This document shows positions 7,826 through 15,351 of a DNA stretch of 18,049 nucleotides, piece by piece; within the stretch, counting starts at the first letter, position 1, and every line of letters begins with the position of its first letter. The notes under the pieces were generated by a model. It was not told where the DNA came from. It saw only the letters and a program-made list of their open reading frames with translations, and searched no databases. A program made the position numbers and the translations under genes. Origin of the DNA: UBA7236 sp035439505 (GTDB lineage Bacteria; Bacteroidota; Bacteroidia; Chitinophagales; BACL12); contig DAORKJ010000081.1 of the NCBI GenBank assembly GCA_035439505.1, forward strand, positions 1 through 18,049, read 5' to 3'.

Positions 7826-9004
7826 TTACATTCTTTCAATAACAATAGCACTCGCACCGCCACCGCCATTACAAATACCGGCACAACCGTAACGGGCATT
7901 ATTGTTTTGAAGGGCGCTCAACAATGTAATGGTAATACGTGCTCCTGAGCTACCAATTGGGTGACCGATAGAAACGCCACCACCATAAATATTGGTTTTG
8001 TCGTGACTGATACCCATATCTTTCATATTAGCTAAGGCAACTACTGCAAATGCCTCGTTAATTTCGAAATAATCTATATCACTAATGCTCAAACCCGCTG
8101 CTGCAATGGCTTTTGGCATCGCTTTACCGGGTGTAGTGGTAAACCACTCAGGTGTTTGTTGCGCATCGGCAAATGCTAAAATTTTAGCTAAAGGTTTTAT
8201 GCCCATTGCTTCGGCGCGTTCTTTACTCATCAACACTACCGCAGAAGCGCCGTCATTGATATTTGATGCATTGGCAGCTGTAATGGTACCTGTTTTTTCA
8301 AATGCAGGTGCTAAAGTTGGCACCTTATCGAATTTTACTTTGGTATAATCTTCATCTTCGCTTACTACAATCGGGTCGCCTTTTTTCTGAGGTATAACCA
8401 CCGGAACCACTTCATTTTTAAATGAGCCGTTTTTCCAGGCAGCAGCTGCGCGTTTGTAACTTTCAATAGCGTAGTTATCCTGATCTTCGCGACTAAAATT
8501 ATATTCGCGGGCACAGGTTTCGCCACATGAACCCATGTGTTTGTTGCCATAAGGGTCCCAGAGACCATCTTTTATAATACCGTCTACCACTTCACTGTTG
8601 CCCATTTTAGCTCCCCAACGCTCTTTGGTGAGGTAATAAGGGGTATTGCTCATACTTTCCATACCACCGGCAACAACGATATCGCTCATGCCAAGCATAA
8701 TTTGTTGCGCACCAATCATAATGGCTTTCATACCCGAAGCACAAACCTTATTGATAGTTGTAGAATTCACGGTATCCGGCAAACCTGCAGCCAACATTGC
8801 CTGCGTAACAGGAGCCTGTCCAATATTAGCCGGCAATACGTTACCCATATAAACTTCCTGCACATCAGTGCCCTGAATGCCTGCGCGTTCAACGGCAGCT
8901 TTAATTACATGTGCACCCAATTGTGGAGCAGTTAAAGAGGCTAATCCACCACCAAAACTCCCAATCGGTGTGCGGGCTACTGATACGATATAAACTTCTT
9001 TCAT
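7826..9004 (-). CDS. Acetyl-CoA C-acetyltransferase (thiolase)
   Basis: This 392-codon gene encodes a biosynthetic-type thiolase that condenses two acetyl-CoA to acetoacetyl-CoA, or cleaves it in reverse. The active-site residues are all in place: nucleophilic Cys88 in NKVCASGMKA, His348 in SIGHPIGSSGAR and Cys378 in GICNGGGGASA. The NEAF motif is also present (EINEAFAVVALA). The length and positions match the AtoB/PhaA class of short-chain thiolases almost exactly, so a short-chain substrate is likely, although longer beta-ketoacyl-CoA cannot be excluded. It appears monocistronic, with a -7 promoter element 29 bp upstream and a terminator hairpin downstream. No polyhydroxyalkanoate, ketone or beta-oxidation partner gene is adjacent, so the pathway is not fixed by context. 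It is a cytoplasmic enzyme. Confidence 0.95.
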   Translation of the reverse strand: MKEVYIVSVARTPIGSFGGGLASLTAPQLGAHVIKAAVERAGIQGTDVQEVYMGNVLPANIGQAPVTQAMLAAGLPDTVNSTTINKVCASGMKAIMIGAQQIMLGMSDIVVAGGMESMSNTPYYLTKERWGAKMGNSEVVDGIIKDGLWDPYGNKHMGSCGETCAREYNFSREDQDNYAIESYKRAAAAWKNGSFKNEVVPVVIPQKKGDPIVVSEDEDYTKVKFDKVPTLAPAFEKTGTITAANASNINDGASAVVLMSKERAEAMGIKPLAKILAFADAQQTPEWFTTTPGKAMPKAIAAAGLSISDIDYFEINEAFAVVALANMKDMGISHDKTNIYGGGVSIGHPIGSSGARITITLLSALQNNNARYGCAGICNGGGGASAIVIERM

Positions 9005-9032
9005 AATTAGTAAGGTTAATTAAATTTCGCCG

Positions 9033-9040
9033 CAAAGATA
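9033..9040 (-). promoter_or_regulatory. -7 promoter element of the thiolase gene
   Basis: The minus strand reads TATCTTTG, a perfect match to the Bacteroidota consensus TAnnTTTG. The predicted transcript start is near 9027, giving a leader of about 22 nt before the ATG at 9004. The -33 element is poor (CTG at about 16 bp rather than TTG), so strength is uncertain. Confidence 0.55.
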
Positions 9041-9049
9041 ATAATATGG

Positions 9050-9113
9050 TTGAGAACAGTGCAGTTTCTCAATTAGTTCAGAAGTGTATAACCATTTCGT
9101 TTTCAGGTTATAC
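9050..9113. repeat. Two adjacent inverted repeats upstream of the thiolase promoter
   Basis: TTGAGAA (9050-9056) pairs with TTCTCAA (9066-9072) across 9 bases, and GTATAACC (9086-9093) pairs perfectly with GGTTATAC (9106-9113) across 12 bases. Both lie just upstream of the thiolase -7 element, and the first spans its -33 region. They could be operators or hairpins ending a transcript from the hutI side. Neither is followed by a U-run on the minus strand, so ordinary termination is not supported. Confidence 0.4.
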
Positions 9114-9283
9114 GAACAAGTTATTTAAATAATTGGAAGTAAATAAAAATTAATTTTCACACACCTTAACTCCGCTTCTCCCTTCTCCGCGCGAACCCCA
9201 AAAATTAGTAGATAAAAAAGCAATAGTAAACATTTTATCCATCAAGGCAACTCCCGGAATATTATCTCCCGCATCATCCCTGA

Positions 9284-9397
9284 TTACATCATCAGCAGAA
9301 TCAATGCAACAGATAATATTCCTCCCCACAAGAGTTTGAACCAGATAACGAATTGTTCGTCCTTTTTTGTAGGACTTTGATTTTTTCGGTTTGGCAT
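9284..9397 (-). CDS. Possible 37-aa membrane peptide or remnant of a larger gene
   Basis: An ATG-started frame of 37 codons has a polar, basic N-terminus (MPNRKNQSPTKKDEQ) followed by a single strongly hydrophobic helix (FVIWFKLLWGGILSVALILLMM) ending at TAA. This is the layout of a small inner-membrane peptide with the N-terminus inside. It is also reminiscent of the cytoplasmic tail and membrane anchor of Bacteroidota class A penicillin-binding proteins; the same frame continues past the stop as SGMMREIIFRELP before a second stop, so a decayed gene start is possible. No good promoter is visible. The low-complexity context and short length make a chance frame quite possible. Confidence 0.3.
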   Translation of the reverse strand: MPNRKNQSPTKKDEQFVIWFKLLWGGILSVALILLMM

Positions 9398-9557
9398 AAT
9401 TCCCGATTTTCAACTATAAACGGCTGTGCGTATATTTTGTTGCTTAAAATTTTGTTAACAAGTGTAAAAAGACTGTAAAATGACAATTCTGAACAACTAC
9501 AATTCAACAGCCTTTATGAGTAGACCGTTTCAACAAATTAAATATTGTAGTAAACAA

Positions 9558-10778
9558 TTAAATCAGGACTTGATCAATCAGATTTTCACCAAATCGATAT
9601 GGTATTTCTGTGAGTGCGGTAATTAGTTTTGTGATGATAATTTTTGCGGATTTTCCTTTTGCAATAGTGCCAACACTTTTACTTAATTCTAACGCTGCTG
9701 CACCATTTAAAGTAGCAGCATTAAATGCCTCCTCAGGGGTTAATTTCATTTGGATACAAGCTAGTGCAATGACAAAATTCATGTTGCCACTGGGACATGA
9801 CCCCGGGTTGTAATCACTCGCCAAAACAAGTGGTAAACCTGCATCAATTATTTTGCGTCCCGGTGTGTAAGGTATTTGAATAAAAAATGAACATCCGGGT
9901 AATGCAACTGGTAAAGTATTACTTTGTAATAATGCATCAATTTCTGCATCTCCTAAATATTCTAAATGATCAACAGAAATCGCATTATTTTTTATTCCGG
10001 TTTGTATGCCTCCGGTATTGGTAAACTGGTTGACATGAATTTTAGGTTTAATATGATATTTCCATGCTGCAGTTAAAATTGTTTCAGTTTCTTCGTTGGT
10101 AAAATATCCCTGTTCGCAAAATACATCACAATAATCTGCTAAACCTTCATCTGCAATTTTAGGCAACATATCATGAATAATTAAATCAATATATCCTTTC
10201 CGATTATTTTTAAATTCAGCAGGTAATGCATGTGCGCCTAAAAAAGTGGATTTAATTGTGGCGCGACTATTTTCTTTTAATTTCCGAATTACCCGCAACA
10301 TTTTTATTTCAGCTGCGGTATTTAATCCGTAACCACTTTTAATTTCGATAGTTCCTGTGCCTAAAGCAATTAAATTTTCTAATCGTTCGAATGCATTATC
10401 GTACAATTCCTCTGCATCCATGGCACCTAATTTTGTTGCAGAATTTAAAATACCACCACCTGCTGCCGCAATTTCCTCATACGATTTTCCTTTCAGGCGC
10501 ATCAAAAATTCTTCATCTCTGTTTGCTGCATATACAATATGCGTATGACTGTCGACATATGCCGGAAGCACCATTTTTCCCGTTGCATCAATCGTATTGA
10601 TGTTCAATTCCGGTATTGTTTCCATAGGACCGAAATCCACAATTTTACCTGCTTCTATCCATAACCAGGCATTATCGATAAACGGAATTGTTGCCATATC
10701 CTTGCCCTTCACCACAGTGCGTTCACCCTCATCGGTTTGCCAAAGTGTTTTGATATTGCGGATTAAAATCGCTGCCAT
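9558..10778 (-). CDS. hutI: Imidazolonepropionase
   Basis: The enzyme hydrolyses 4-imidazolone-5-propanoate to N-formimino-L-glutamate, the third step of histidine degradation, in the cytoplasm. I start it at ATG 10778 (406 aa, MAAILIRNIKTLW); an upstream in-frame TTG at 10787 lies inside a candidate promoter and is less likely. Metal ligands of the amidohydrolase fold are visible: His78 and His80 in DSHTHIVYAANR, His248 in KIHVNQF and Asp322 in LASDYNPGS. GAHALP (181-186) and SVDHLEYL (268-275) are also typical of HutI. Length and residue positions match the family closely. The other hut genes (hutH, hutU, hutG or formiminotransferase) are not nearby in this window. It is divergent from aroC with 68 bp between them. 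Confidence 0.95.
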   Translation of the reverse strand: MAAILIRNIKTLWQTDEGERTVVKGKDMATIPFIDNAWLWIEAGKIVDFGPMETIPELNINTIDATGKMVLPAYVDSHTHIVYAANRDEEFLMRLKGKSYEEIAAAGGGILNSATKLGAMDAEELYDNAFERLENLIALGTGTIEIKSGYGLNTAAEIKMLRVIRKLKENSRATIKSTFLGAHALPAEFKNNRKGYIDLIIHDMLPKIADEGLADYCDVFCEQGYFTNEETETILTAAWKYHIKPKIHVNQFTNTGGIQTGIKNNAISVDHLEYLGDAEIDALLQSNTLPVALPGCSFFIQIPYTPGRKIIDAGLPLVLASDYNPGSCPSGNMNFVIALACIQMKLTPEEAFNAATLNGAAALELSKSVGTIAKGKSAKIIITKLITALTEIPYRFGENLIDQVLI

Positions 10779-10784
10779 TACCTG

Positions 10785-10812
10785 CAAATATCCATGAAAT
10801 CGCTGTAATCAG
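10785..10812 (-). promoter_or_regulatory. Candidate hutI promoter
   Basis: On the minus strand GATATTTG (10785-10792) is one base from TAnnTTTG and is preceded, 17 bp upstream, by TTTCTG (TG-ended -33-like element at 10810-10815). It would start transcription almost at the ATG at 10778. The competing TTG start codon lies inside this element, which argues for the ATG. Confidence 0.3.
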
Positions 10813-10846
10813 AAAAAAATACCTGCTTCTGCGTAATTTCGCACCT

Positions 10847-11929
10847 ATGGCAGGTAATGTATTTGGCAACTTGTTTCGCATCAGCACCTTCGGCGAATCG
10901 CATGGTGTAGCCCTTGGTGTGGTTATAGATGGCTGTCCTCCGGGCATAGTACTCGACCTGGATTTTATGCAAGCAGAAATGGCTCGTCGTAAACCGGGAC
11001 AGTCGAAAATAGTAACACAACGCCAGGAAGGTGATGCATTTGAGATTTTAAGCGGAGTTTACGAAGGTCGCACAACCGGAACACCAATTGGTATAATTAT
11101 TCGCAATGAAGACCAGAAATCGAAAGATTATAATCACCTGTTGGATGCCTACAGACCAAGTCATGCCGATTTTACCTACGACCAAAAATATGGTTTTCGC
11201 GACCATAGGGGAGGCGGGCGTAGTTCGGCTCGGGAAACTGCTGCCAGAGTTATTGCAGGAAGTATTGCAAAACAGTATTTGAATCAATTCGGAATTACCA
11301 TTCAGGCGTATGTGCAGGCTGTTGGTGATATTCGGGTGCATAAACATTATTCCGAATTAGCGCTCGATACCATTGAAGATAATATTGTGCGTTGTCCCGA
11401 TCAGGAAATTGCAACGCAAATGATTGAACGTATAGCGGCAATAAAAAAACAAGGTGATACTATTGGTGGTGTGATTACATGCGTAATAAAAAATACGCCT
11501 GCCGGCATTGGTGAACCGGTATTCGATAAATTACATGCTGAATTAGGTAAAGCCATGTTGAGTATAAATGCTGCGAAAGGATTTGAATATGGCAGCGGCT
11601 TTGAAGGGACTACCATGCTGGGTTCGGAACACAACGATATTTACGAAACAAATGCCGAAGGAAAAATTGTAACCAGAACCAATCACAGCGGAGGTATTCA
11701 AGGTGGTATCAGCAATGGCATGGATATTTATTTTAATGTTGCATTTAAACCCGTGGCGACTATTTTGCGCCCACAGGAAAGTGTAAATAATGCAGGAGAT
11801 GCAGTTATCGTGGAAGGAAAAGGCCGACACGACCCTTGTGTGTTACCGCGCGCTGTGCCGATAGTTGAGGCCATGGCTGCTTTGGTTTTGGCTGATTATA
11901 TTTTATTACACAAATCTTATGCTGTTTAA
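10847..11929 (+). CDS. aroC: Chorismate synthase
   Basis: This 360-codon gene encodes the last enzyme of the shikimate pathway, which removes phosphate from 5-enolpyruvylshikimate-3-phosphate to give chorismate, using reduced FMN. The three family signatures are present: GESHGVALGVVIDGCPPG (17-34), GFRDHRGGGRSSARETAARV and, near the C-terminus, RHDPCVLPRAVPIVEAMAAL. Length is normal. The start ATG at 10847 precedes the invariant GNVFGNLFRISTFGESHG opening, so it is secure. It is first in a plus-strand run with the dehydrogenase 32 bp downstream. A perfect 18-bp palindrome sits just after its stop. No other aro gene is in the window. Confidence 0.97.
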   Translation: MAGNVFGNLFRISTFGESHGVALGVVIDGCPPGIVLDLDFMQAEMARRKPGQSKIVTQRQEGDAFEILSGVYEGRTTGTPIGIIIRNEDQKSKDYNHLLDAYRPSHADFTYDQKYGFRDHRGGGRSSARETAARVIAGSIAKQYLNQFGITIQAYVQAVGDIRVHKHYSELALDTIEDNIVRCPDQEIATQMIERIAAIKKQGDTIGGVITCVIKNTPAGIGEPVFDKLHAELGKAMLSINAAKGFEYGSGFEGTTMLGSEHNDIYETNAEGKIVTRTNHSGGIQGGISNGMDIYFNVAFKPVATILRPQESVNNAGDAVIVEGKGRHDPCVLPRAVPIVEAMAALVLADYILLHKSYAV

Positions 11930-11930
11930 T

Positions 11931-11948
11931 TTAGGACAAATGTCCTAA
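11931..11948. repeat. Perfect 18-bp palindrome between aroC and the SDR gene
   Basis: TTAGGACA and TGTCCTAA flank a 2-bp centre (AA), one base after the aroC stop and 13 bases before the next ATG. As DNA it has the form of an operator for a dimeric repressor or activator. As RNA it could fold as a 7-bp stem with an AAAT loop, with a T-rich stretch (AATTTTTAA) 7 bases later, so a weak terminator or attenuator between aroC and the dehydrogenase is the alternative. Confidence 0.55.
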
Positions 11949-11961
11949 TAGTAAATTTTTA

Positions 11962-12699
11962 ATGATGTCCGCTACTACAGAACTTTGGTATATCACAGGC
12001 ACCTCTTCCGGATTGGGAAAAGCAATTGCGGAAAAAGTCTTACAAAGAGATGGTGCTTTGGTATTTGGATATGCAAGAAAAAATACTATTCAGCATCCGC
12101 GTTATCATCATCACTTTATCGATTTATCCGATGTGCAGGCTGTGCAACAAATTCAATTTGCGCCAACAACACCTGATGTCAAATTGATAACACTGATTAA
12201 TAATGCAGGATTATTAGGTGAAATGACATCAACAGGTAATATCGACAATGAAAAAATTGTAGCTACTTATCATGTGAATGTTGTTACACCACATATTTTA
12301 ATGAATACATTTTTGCAAACGTATCAGCATCTCGAGGTAAAAAAATGTATTATTAATGTCAGCTCCGGTGCTGCAAAAACTCCGTATGCAGGATGGAGTA
12401 TTTATTGTGCAACAAAATCAGCAATTGATATGATGAGTTTAGTTGCTGCAAAAGAACAATCATTATTGCCTGAAAAAACGGCAACACGAATTATCTCGCT
12501 GGCTCCGGGTGTGATGGATACTAATATGCAACAGCAAATACGAAATGCTGATGTAGCGGATTTTCCGGCTAAAAATAAATTTGTCGATTTGCACAAAAAT
12601 CAGCAACTTTATAGTGTGCAGGACGTTGCCGCTAAGTTTATAGATGTGGTTTTGAATGACGCTCCTGAACAGGAAACCATTCAACGCATCACATTATGA
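11962..12699 (+). CDS. Short-chain dehydrogenase/reductase (SDR family)
   Basis: This 245-codon gene encodes an NAD(P)-dependent classical SDR. The nucleotide-binding motif TGTSSGLG is at 12-19, NNAG at 80-83, the structural Asn is Asn106, and the catalytic Ser134/135, Tyr148 and Lys152 are in NVSSGAAKTPYAGWSIYCATK (residues split over 132-152). PGVMDTNMQ follows, as in the sepiapterin-reductase/benzil-reductase-like subgroup. The substrate is not defined by sequence. ATG at 11962 and 11965 are both usable. The stop codon overlaps the start of the next gene as ATGA (12696-12699), which implies translational coupling with the amidohydrolase. The short gap to aroC suggests shared transcription, modified by the palindrome between them. 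Confidence 0.9.
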   Translation: MMSATTELWYITGTSSGLGKAIAEKVLQRDGALVFGYARKNTIQHPRYHHHFIDLSDVQAVQQIQFAPTTPDVKLITLINNAGLLGEMTSTGNIDNEKIVATYHVNVVTPHILMNTFLQTYQHLEVKKCIINVSSGAAKTPYAGWSIYCATKSAIDMMSLVAAKEQSLLPEKTATRIISLAPGVMDTNMQQQIRNADVADFPAKNKFVDLHKNQQLYSVQDVAAKFIDVVLNDAPEQETIQRITL

Positions 12700-14321
12700 T
12701 ACCTTTTTTATTTTCCCTGTTATGGTTATCAAATCCACCCGAACAAATTGAGGCGGATTTAATTATTACCAACGCTAAAATTTATACAGTTGATTCCACA
12801 TTTTCTATTGCTCAATGTATGGCGATAGATGATGGCAGAATTATGGAAGTTGGAACAACAGCTGCTATTACTGAAAAATATTGGTCGCTGAATGTGACCG
12901 ATATGGAAGGGAAAGTAATTTATCCCGGATTTATTGATGGGCATTGTCATTTTTTACAATACGGTATCGAACAATCTTATACAGATTTAACAGGCACAAC
13001 TTCTTTTTTAGATGTTACGGAACGTATTAAAAAACACGAAATCAGCAAAACCGGCGGATGGGTTATTGGCAGAGGATGGGACCAAAATGATTGGGAAATA
13101 AAAGAATTTCCAACCAAAGAAGCTTTAGATAAATTATTTCCGACAACACCGGTGTATTTGGTGCGGGTAGATGGACATGCTGCATTAGTAAATTCAAAAG
13201 CGTTAGAATTAACAGGAGTAACTACAACCACACATGTTGATGGTGGAGTAGTGGAAGTAAAACAAGGACAATGTACCGGAATTTTATTGGATAATGCATT
13301 GGAATTAGTAACCAAAAAAATGCCGACAAAAAGTAAAACATTTTTAGCCAATGCTGCGATGTTAGCTCAGGAACATTGTGTTGCTGTTGGATTAACTTCT
13401 GTGCAGGATGCAGGTCTGGATTTGTGGGAATTACAAAATTTAAAAATGATGGATGAAAATGGCAAATTGCAAATGCGCATTTATGCCATGGCCAATGCAG
13501 GTCAAAAAAACTACGATTATTTCAGCGCCAATGGAATGATATATACTGACCATTTGCGTATTCGCGCATTTAAATATTATGCCGATGGTGCATTGGGTAG
13601 CAGAGGTGCCGGTTTATTACAACCATATAGTGATGATCCTGCAAATTATGGCATTTATTATTTTAGTTACGACTCATTATTAGCAGAAGCACAAAAAATT
13701 TATAACCTCGGATTTCAAATGTGTACACATGCCATTGGCGATAGTGCTAATAGAATGGTACTCGATATTTATGGAACCGTTTTACAAGGAAAAAATGATT
13801 TGCGCTGGAGAATAGAACATTGCCAGGTAGTCAACAATAATGATTTCAAAAAATTTAGTCAATTTAATATTTTGCCTGCAGTTCAACCTACACATGCCAC
13901 AAGCGATATGTATTGGGCAGATGAACGTTTGGGAGAAAGTAGAATAAAAACGGCTTATGCCTATAAACAATTATTAAATCAAAATGGTGTGCTGATTAAT
14001 GGCAGCGATTTTCCTGTAGAAGCAATTAATCCTTTGTTTGGTTTTTACGCAGCAGTAGCCAGAAAAGACCAACAATTTATGCCTAAAGATGGATTTCAAA
14101 AAGAAAATGCATTAACCCGACAGGAAGCTTTAAAAGCAATGACCATTTGGGCGGCATACGGAGCATTTGAAGAAAATGAAAAAGGCAGTCTGGAAGCAGG
14201 TAAATTCGCTGATTTTGTGGTACTAGAAAAAGACATCATGACCATACCGGAAAAAGAATTGTTTAGCGTAAAAGTCCTATCCACTTATATAGGTGGAGAT
14301 GTGGTGTATACAACTAGATGA
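12696..14321 (+). CDS. Amidohydro_3-family metal-dependent hydrolase (YtcJ-like)
   Basis: This 541-codon gene encodes a member of the amidohydrolase superfamily related to YtcJ/NfdA. Metal-binding residues are visible: His83 and His85 in DGHCHF, the Lys293 region in FKYYADGALGSRGAG (292-306), His345 in MCTHAIGDSAN, His375 in RIEHCQ and Asp438 in GSDFPVE. GHAALVNS (160-167) is also diagnostic. The first 13 residues (MIPFLFSLLWLSN) are hydrophobic and followed by PPEQIEADLIITNA, so the enzyme may be exported or membrane-tethered, although the start lacks the basic residue expected of a signal peptide. The family hydrolyses N-acyl or formyl C-N bonds, but the substrate here is unknown. Its start overlaps the SDR stop (ATGA), so the two are coupled. 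It converges with the universal stress protein gene. Confidence 0.9.
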   Translation: MIPFLFSLLWLSNPPEQIEADLIITNAKIYTVDSTFSIAQCMAIDDGRIMEVGTTAAITEKYWSLNVTDMEGKVIYPGFIDGHCHFLQYGIEQSYTDLTGTTSFLDVTERIKKHEISKTGGWVIGRGWDQNDWEIKEFPTKEALDKLFPTTPVYLVRVDGHAALVNSKALELTGVTTTTHVDGGVVEVKQGQCTGILLDNALELVTKKMPTKSKTFLANAAMLAQEHCVAVGLTSVQDAGLDLWELQNLKMMDENGKLQMRIYAMANAGQKNYDYFSANGMIYTDHLRIRAFKYYADGALGSRGAGLLQPYSDDPANYGIYYFSYDSLLAEAQKIYNLGFQMCTHAIGDSANRMVLDIYGTVLQGKNDLRWRIEHCQVVNNNDFKKFSQFNILPAVQPTHATSDMYWADERLGESRIKTAYAYKQLLNQNGVLINGSDFPVEAINPLFGFYAAVARKDQQFMPKDGFQKENALTRQEALKAMTIWAAYGAFEENEKGSLEAGKFADFVVLEKDIMTIPEKELFSVKVLSTYIGGDVVYTTR

Positions 14322-14330
14322 AAATAATTA

Positions 14331-14353
14331 AATAGTTAATGGTTACAACTATT
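14331..14353 (+). terminator. Weak hairpin after the amidohydrolase gene
   Basis: AATAGTT (14331-14337) and AACTATT (14347-14353) pair across 9 bases, 10 bp past the stop codon; the flanking ATTA/TAAT could extend the stem with a bulge. It is all A/T-rich and lacks a clean T-run, so termination is possible but not well supported. Confidence 0.25.
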
Positions 14354-14387
14354 AATTAGCTGCATCACTTATCTGCTACACATCCAA

Positions 14388-14452
14388 CTTTTGTGGCCTT
14401 TGCGTGAATTTTTTCGTGCGCTTTGTGGTTCCGACTGTTCTTTCGCAAAGAA
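14388..14452. repeat. Degenerate CTTTG(C/T)G repeat in a convergent intergenic region
   Basis: The stretch repeats a short word: CTTTTGTGG (14388-14396), CTTTGCGTG (14398-14406), CGTGCG (14415-14420), CTTTGTGGTT (14421-14430) and, inverted, CGCAAAG (14444-14450). The last copy also forms a small hairpin, TTCTTT-CGC-AAAGAA (14438-14452). From memory, runs of CTTTGCG/CTTTGTGG words recur between genes in many Bacteroidota genomes, which suggests a dispersed repeat of unknown role. It could fold and act as a bidirectional terminator between the amidohydrolase and the stress protein genes. Confidence 0.5.
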
Positions 14453-14478
14453 TATAATTTTATATCAGCCAATAAATC

Positions 14479-15327
14479 TCAATCATGATAAATCAACATT
14501 GGCACATCTTCATGAAACACCAGTTTTTTGGTTACACTGCTTTCAAATATATCTAACCAATATGTTTTTTGTTTGAGCACAACCAATAAATCGATATCAT
14601 GTTGGTTTACATAATAATCAATACCATCGGTAATATTGATGTTATCCACTAGTTCGAACGTAATAGTTCTATTATTAGCTTCGGTTTTATAACGTTCAAT
14701 AAAATCGCTGATGATAGCATTTTCAACTTCCAGATTACTGTCGTGCACGTGGAAACATTTGATAATGGAGCCGAATTTCAACGCCAATTCCATCAAACGG
14801 GAAATCACATCATTATCGTTAAATGTTAAATCTGTGGCATAGGCAATTTTATCAATCGACTTGAAATGATAGTTTTCAGGAACGGTAAAAATGGGCACAT
14901 GACTTTTTTTAATGATGGCTCCAACATCACTTCCCCCCAAAAACTTTTTCAAACCGGTTGGTTTTTTAGCTCCAATTACAATATAACTGGCCTTTATTTC
15001 ATCTGCAGCTCTGGCAACTTCTTCTCCAACAAAACCCATTCGTAAAATCCCGTTTACACGAACCAATTCGGGGTGACTGCTGCCATACCTGTCCTGTAAA
15101 TCGGTCTTAAACTGTCGTAACCTATCCTCCATGGCACTTTCCGTTACATTGATAAGTTCCTCAGAAACGTCTCCAAGTCTTGTTTCATCAATACTCGGGT
15201 AGTTCATTGGAAGGGGATAAACGTGCACCAAAGTGATGGTTTCGTTCAGTTTTTTAGCCAAATCCAACGCAAATCCAAAGGTTTTTGCGGAATGTTCACT
15301 AAAGTCGGTGGGAAAGAGTATGCTCAT
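14479..15327 (-). CDS. Tandem-domain universal stress protein (UspA family)
   Basis: This 282-codon gene encodes two Usp domains in one chain, residues 1-150 and about 157-282. The first begins MSILFPTDFSEHSAKTFGFA and carries a glycine-rich ATP-loop-like segment at 118-134 (IGAKKPTGLKKFLGGSD) before SHVPIFTVP. The second begins KIAYATDLTFNDND but ends DIFESSVTKKLVFHEDVPML, with no glycine loop, so only the first domain is a candidate nucleotide binder. This asymmetric pair is usual for Bacteroidota Usp proteins. It is cytoplasmic and probably linked to stress, starvation or energy limitation; no partner is shown. It is divergent from the ECF sigma gene with 122 bp between and convergent with the amidohydrolase. 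Confidence 0.92.
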   Translation of the reverse strand: MSILFPTDFSEHSAKTFGFALDLAKKLNETITLVHVYPLPMNYPSIDETRLGDVSEELINVTESAMEDRLRQFKTDLQDRYGSSHPELVRVNGILRMGFVGEEVARAADEIKASYIVIGAKKPTGLKKFLGGSDVGAIIKKSHVPIFTVPENYHFKSIDKIAYATDLTFNDNDVISRLMELALKFGSIIKCFHVHDSNLEVENAIISDFIERYKTEANNRTITFELVDNINITDGIDYYVNQHDIDLLVVLKQKTYWLDIFESSVTKKLVFHEDVPMLIYHD

Positions 15328-15343
15328 AGCCTTTATTTTGAAG

Positions 15344-15351
15344 TAAATTTA
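15344..15351 (-). promoter_or_regulatory. Possible -7 element of the universal stress protein gene
   Basis: The minus strand reads TAAATTTA, one base from TAnnTTTG, about 16 bp before the ATG at 15327. TTTT at 15368-15371 is 16 bp upstream as a poor -33. Plausible position, weak sequence. Confidence 0.3.

Larger units (their letters stand above)
9005..9557. other. 553-bp intergenic region without a convincing gene
   Basis: Between hutI and the thiolase gene, both on the minus strand, I see the thiolase promoter and two inverted repeats on the right-hand end of its leader, then a stretch of weak overlapping frames. The longer minus frames at 9150-9413 and 9301-9507 open only with TTG codons and resemble no protein I know. 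The most protein-like piece is the ATG-started hydrophobic frame at 9284-9397, listed separately. The rest, 9414-9557, is AT-rich with no recognisable signal. Confidence 0.5.

Noticed and set aside
8537..8935. A 132-codon plus-strand frame inside the thiolase gene
   Set aside because: It is fully antisense to a thiolase with all active-site residues, and its translation is rich in His, Asn and Thr as expected from a shadow frame.
9150..9507. Two overlapping minus-strand frames of 87 and 68 codons
   Set aside because: Both open only with TTG, overlap each other in different frames, and have compositions unlike known proteins. The ATG frame at 9284-9397 between them is the better candidate.
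10778..10787. TTG start for hutI nine bases upstream of the ATG
   Set aside because: The extra residues (MQV) are not typical of HutI and the TTG lies inside a candidate -7 element; the ATG at 10778 gives metal-ligand positions matching the family.
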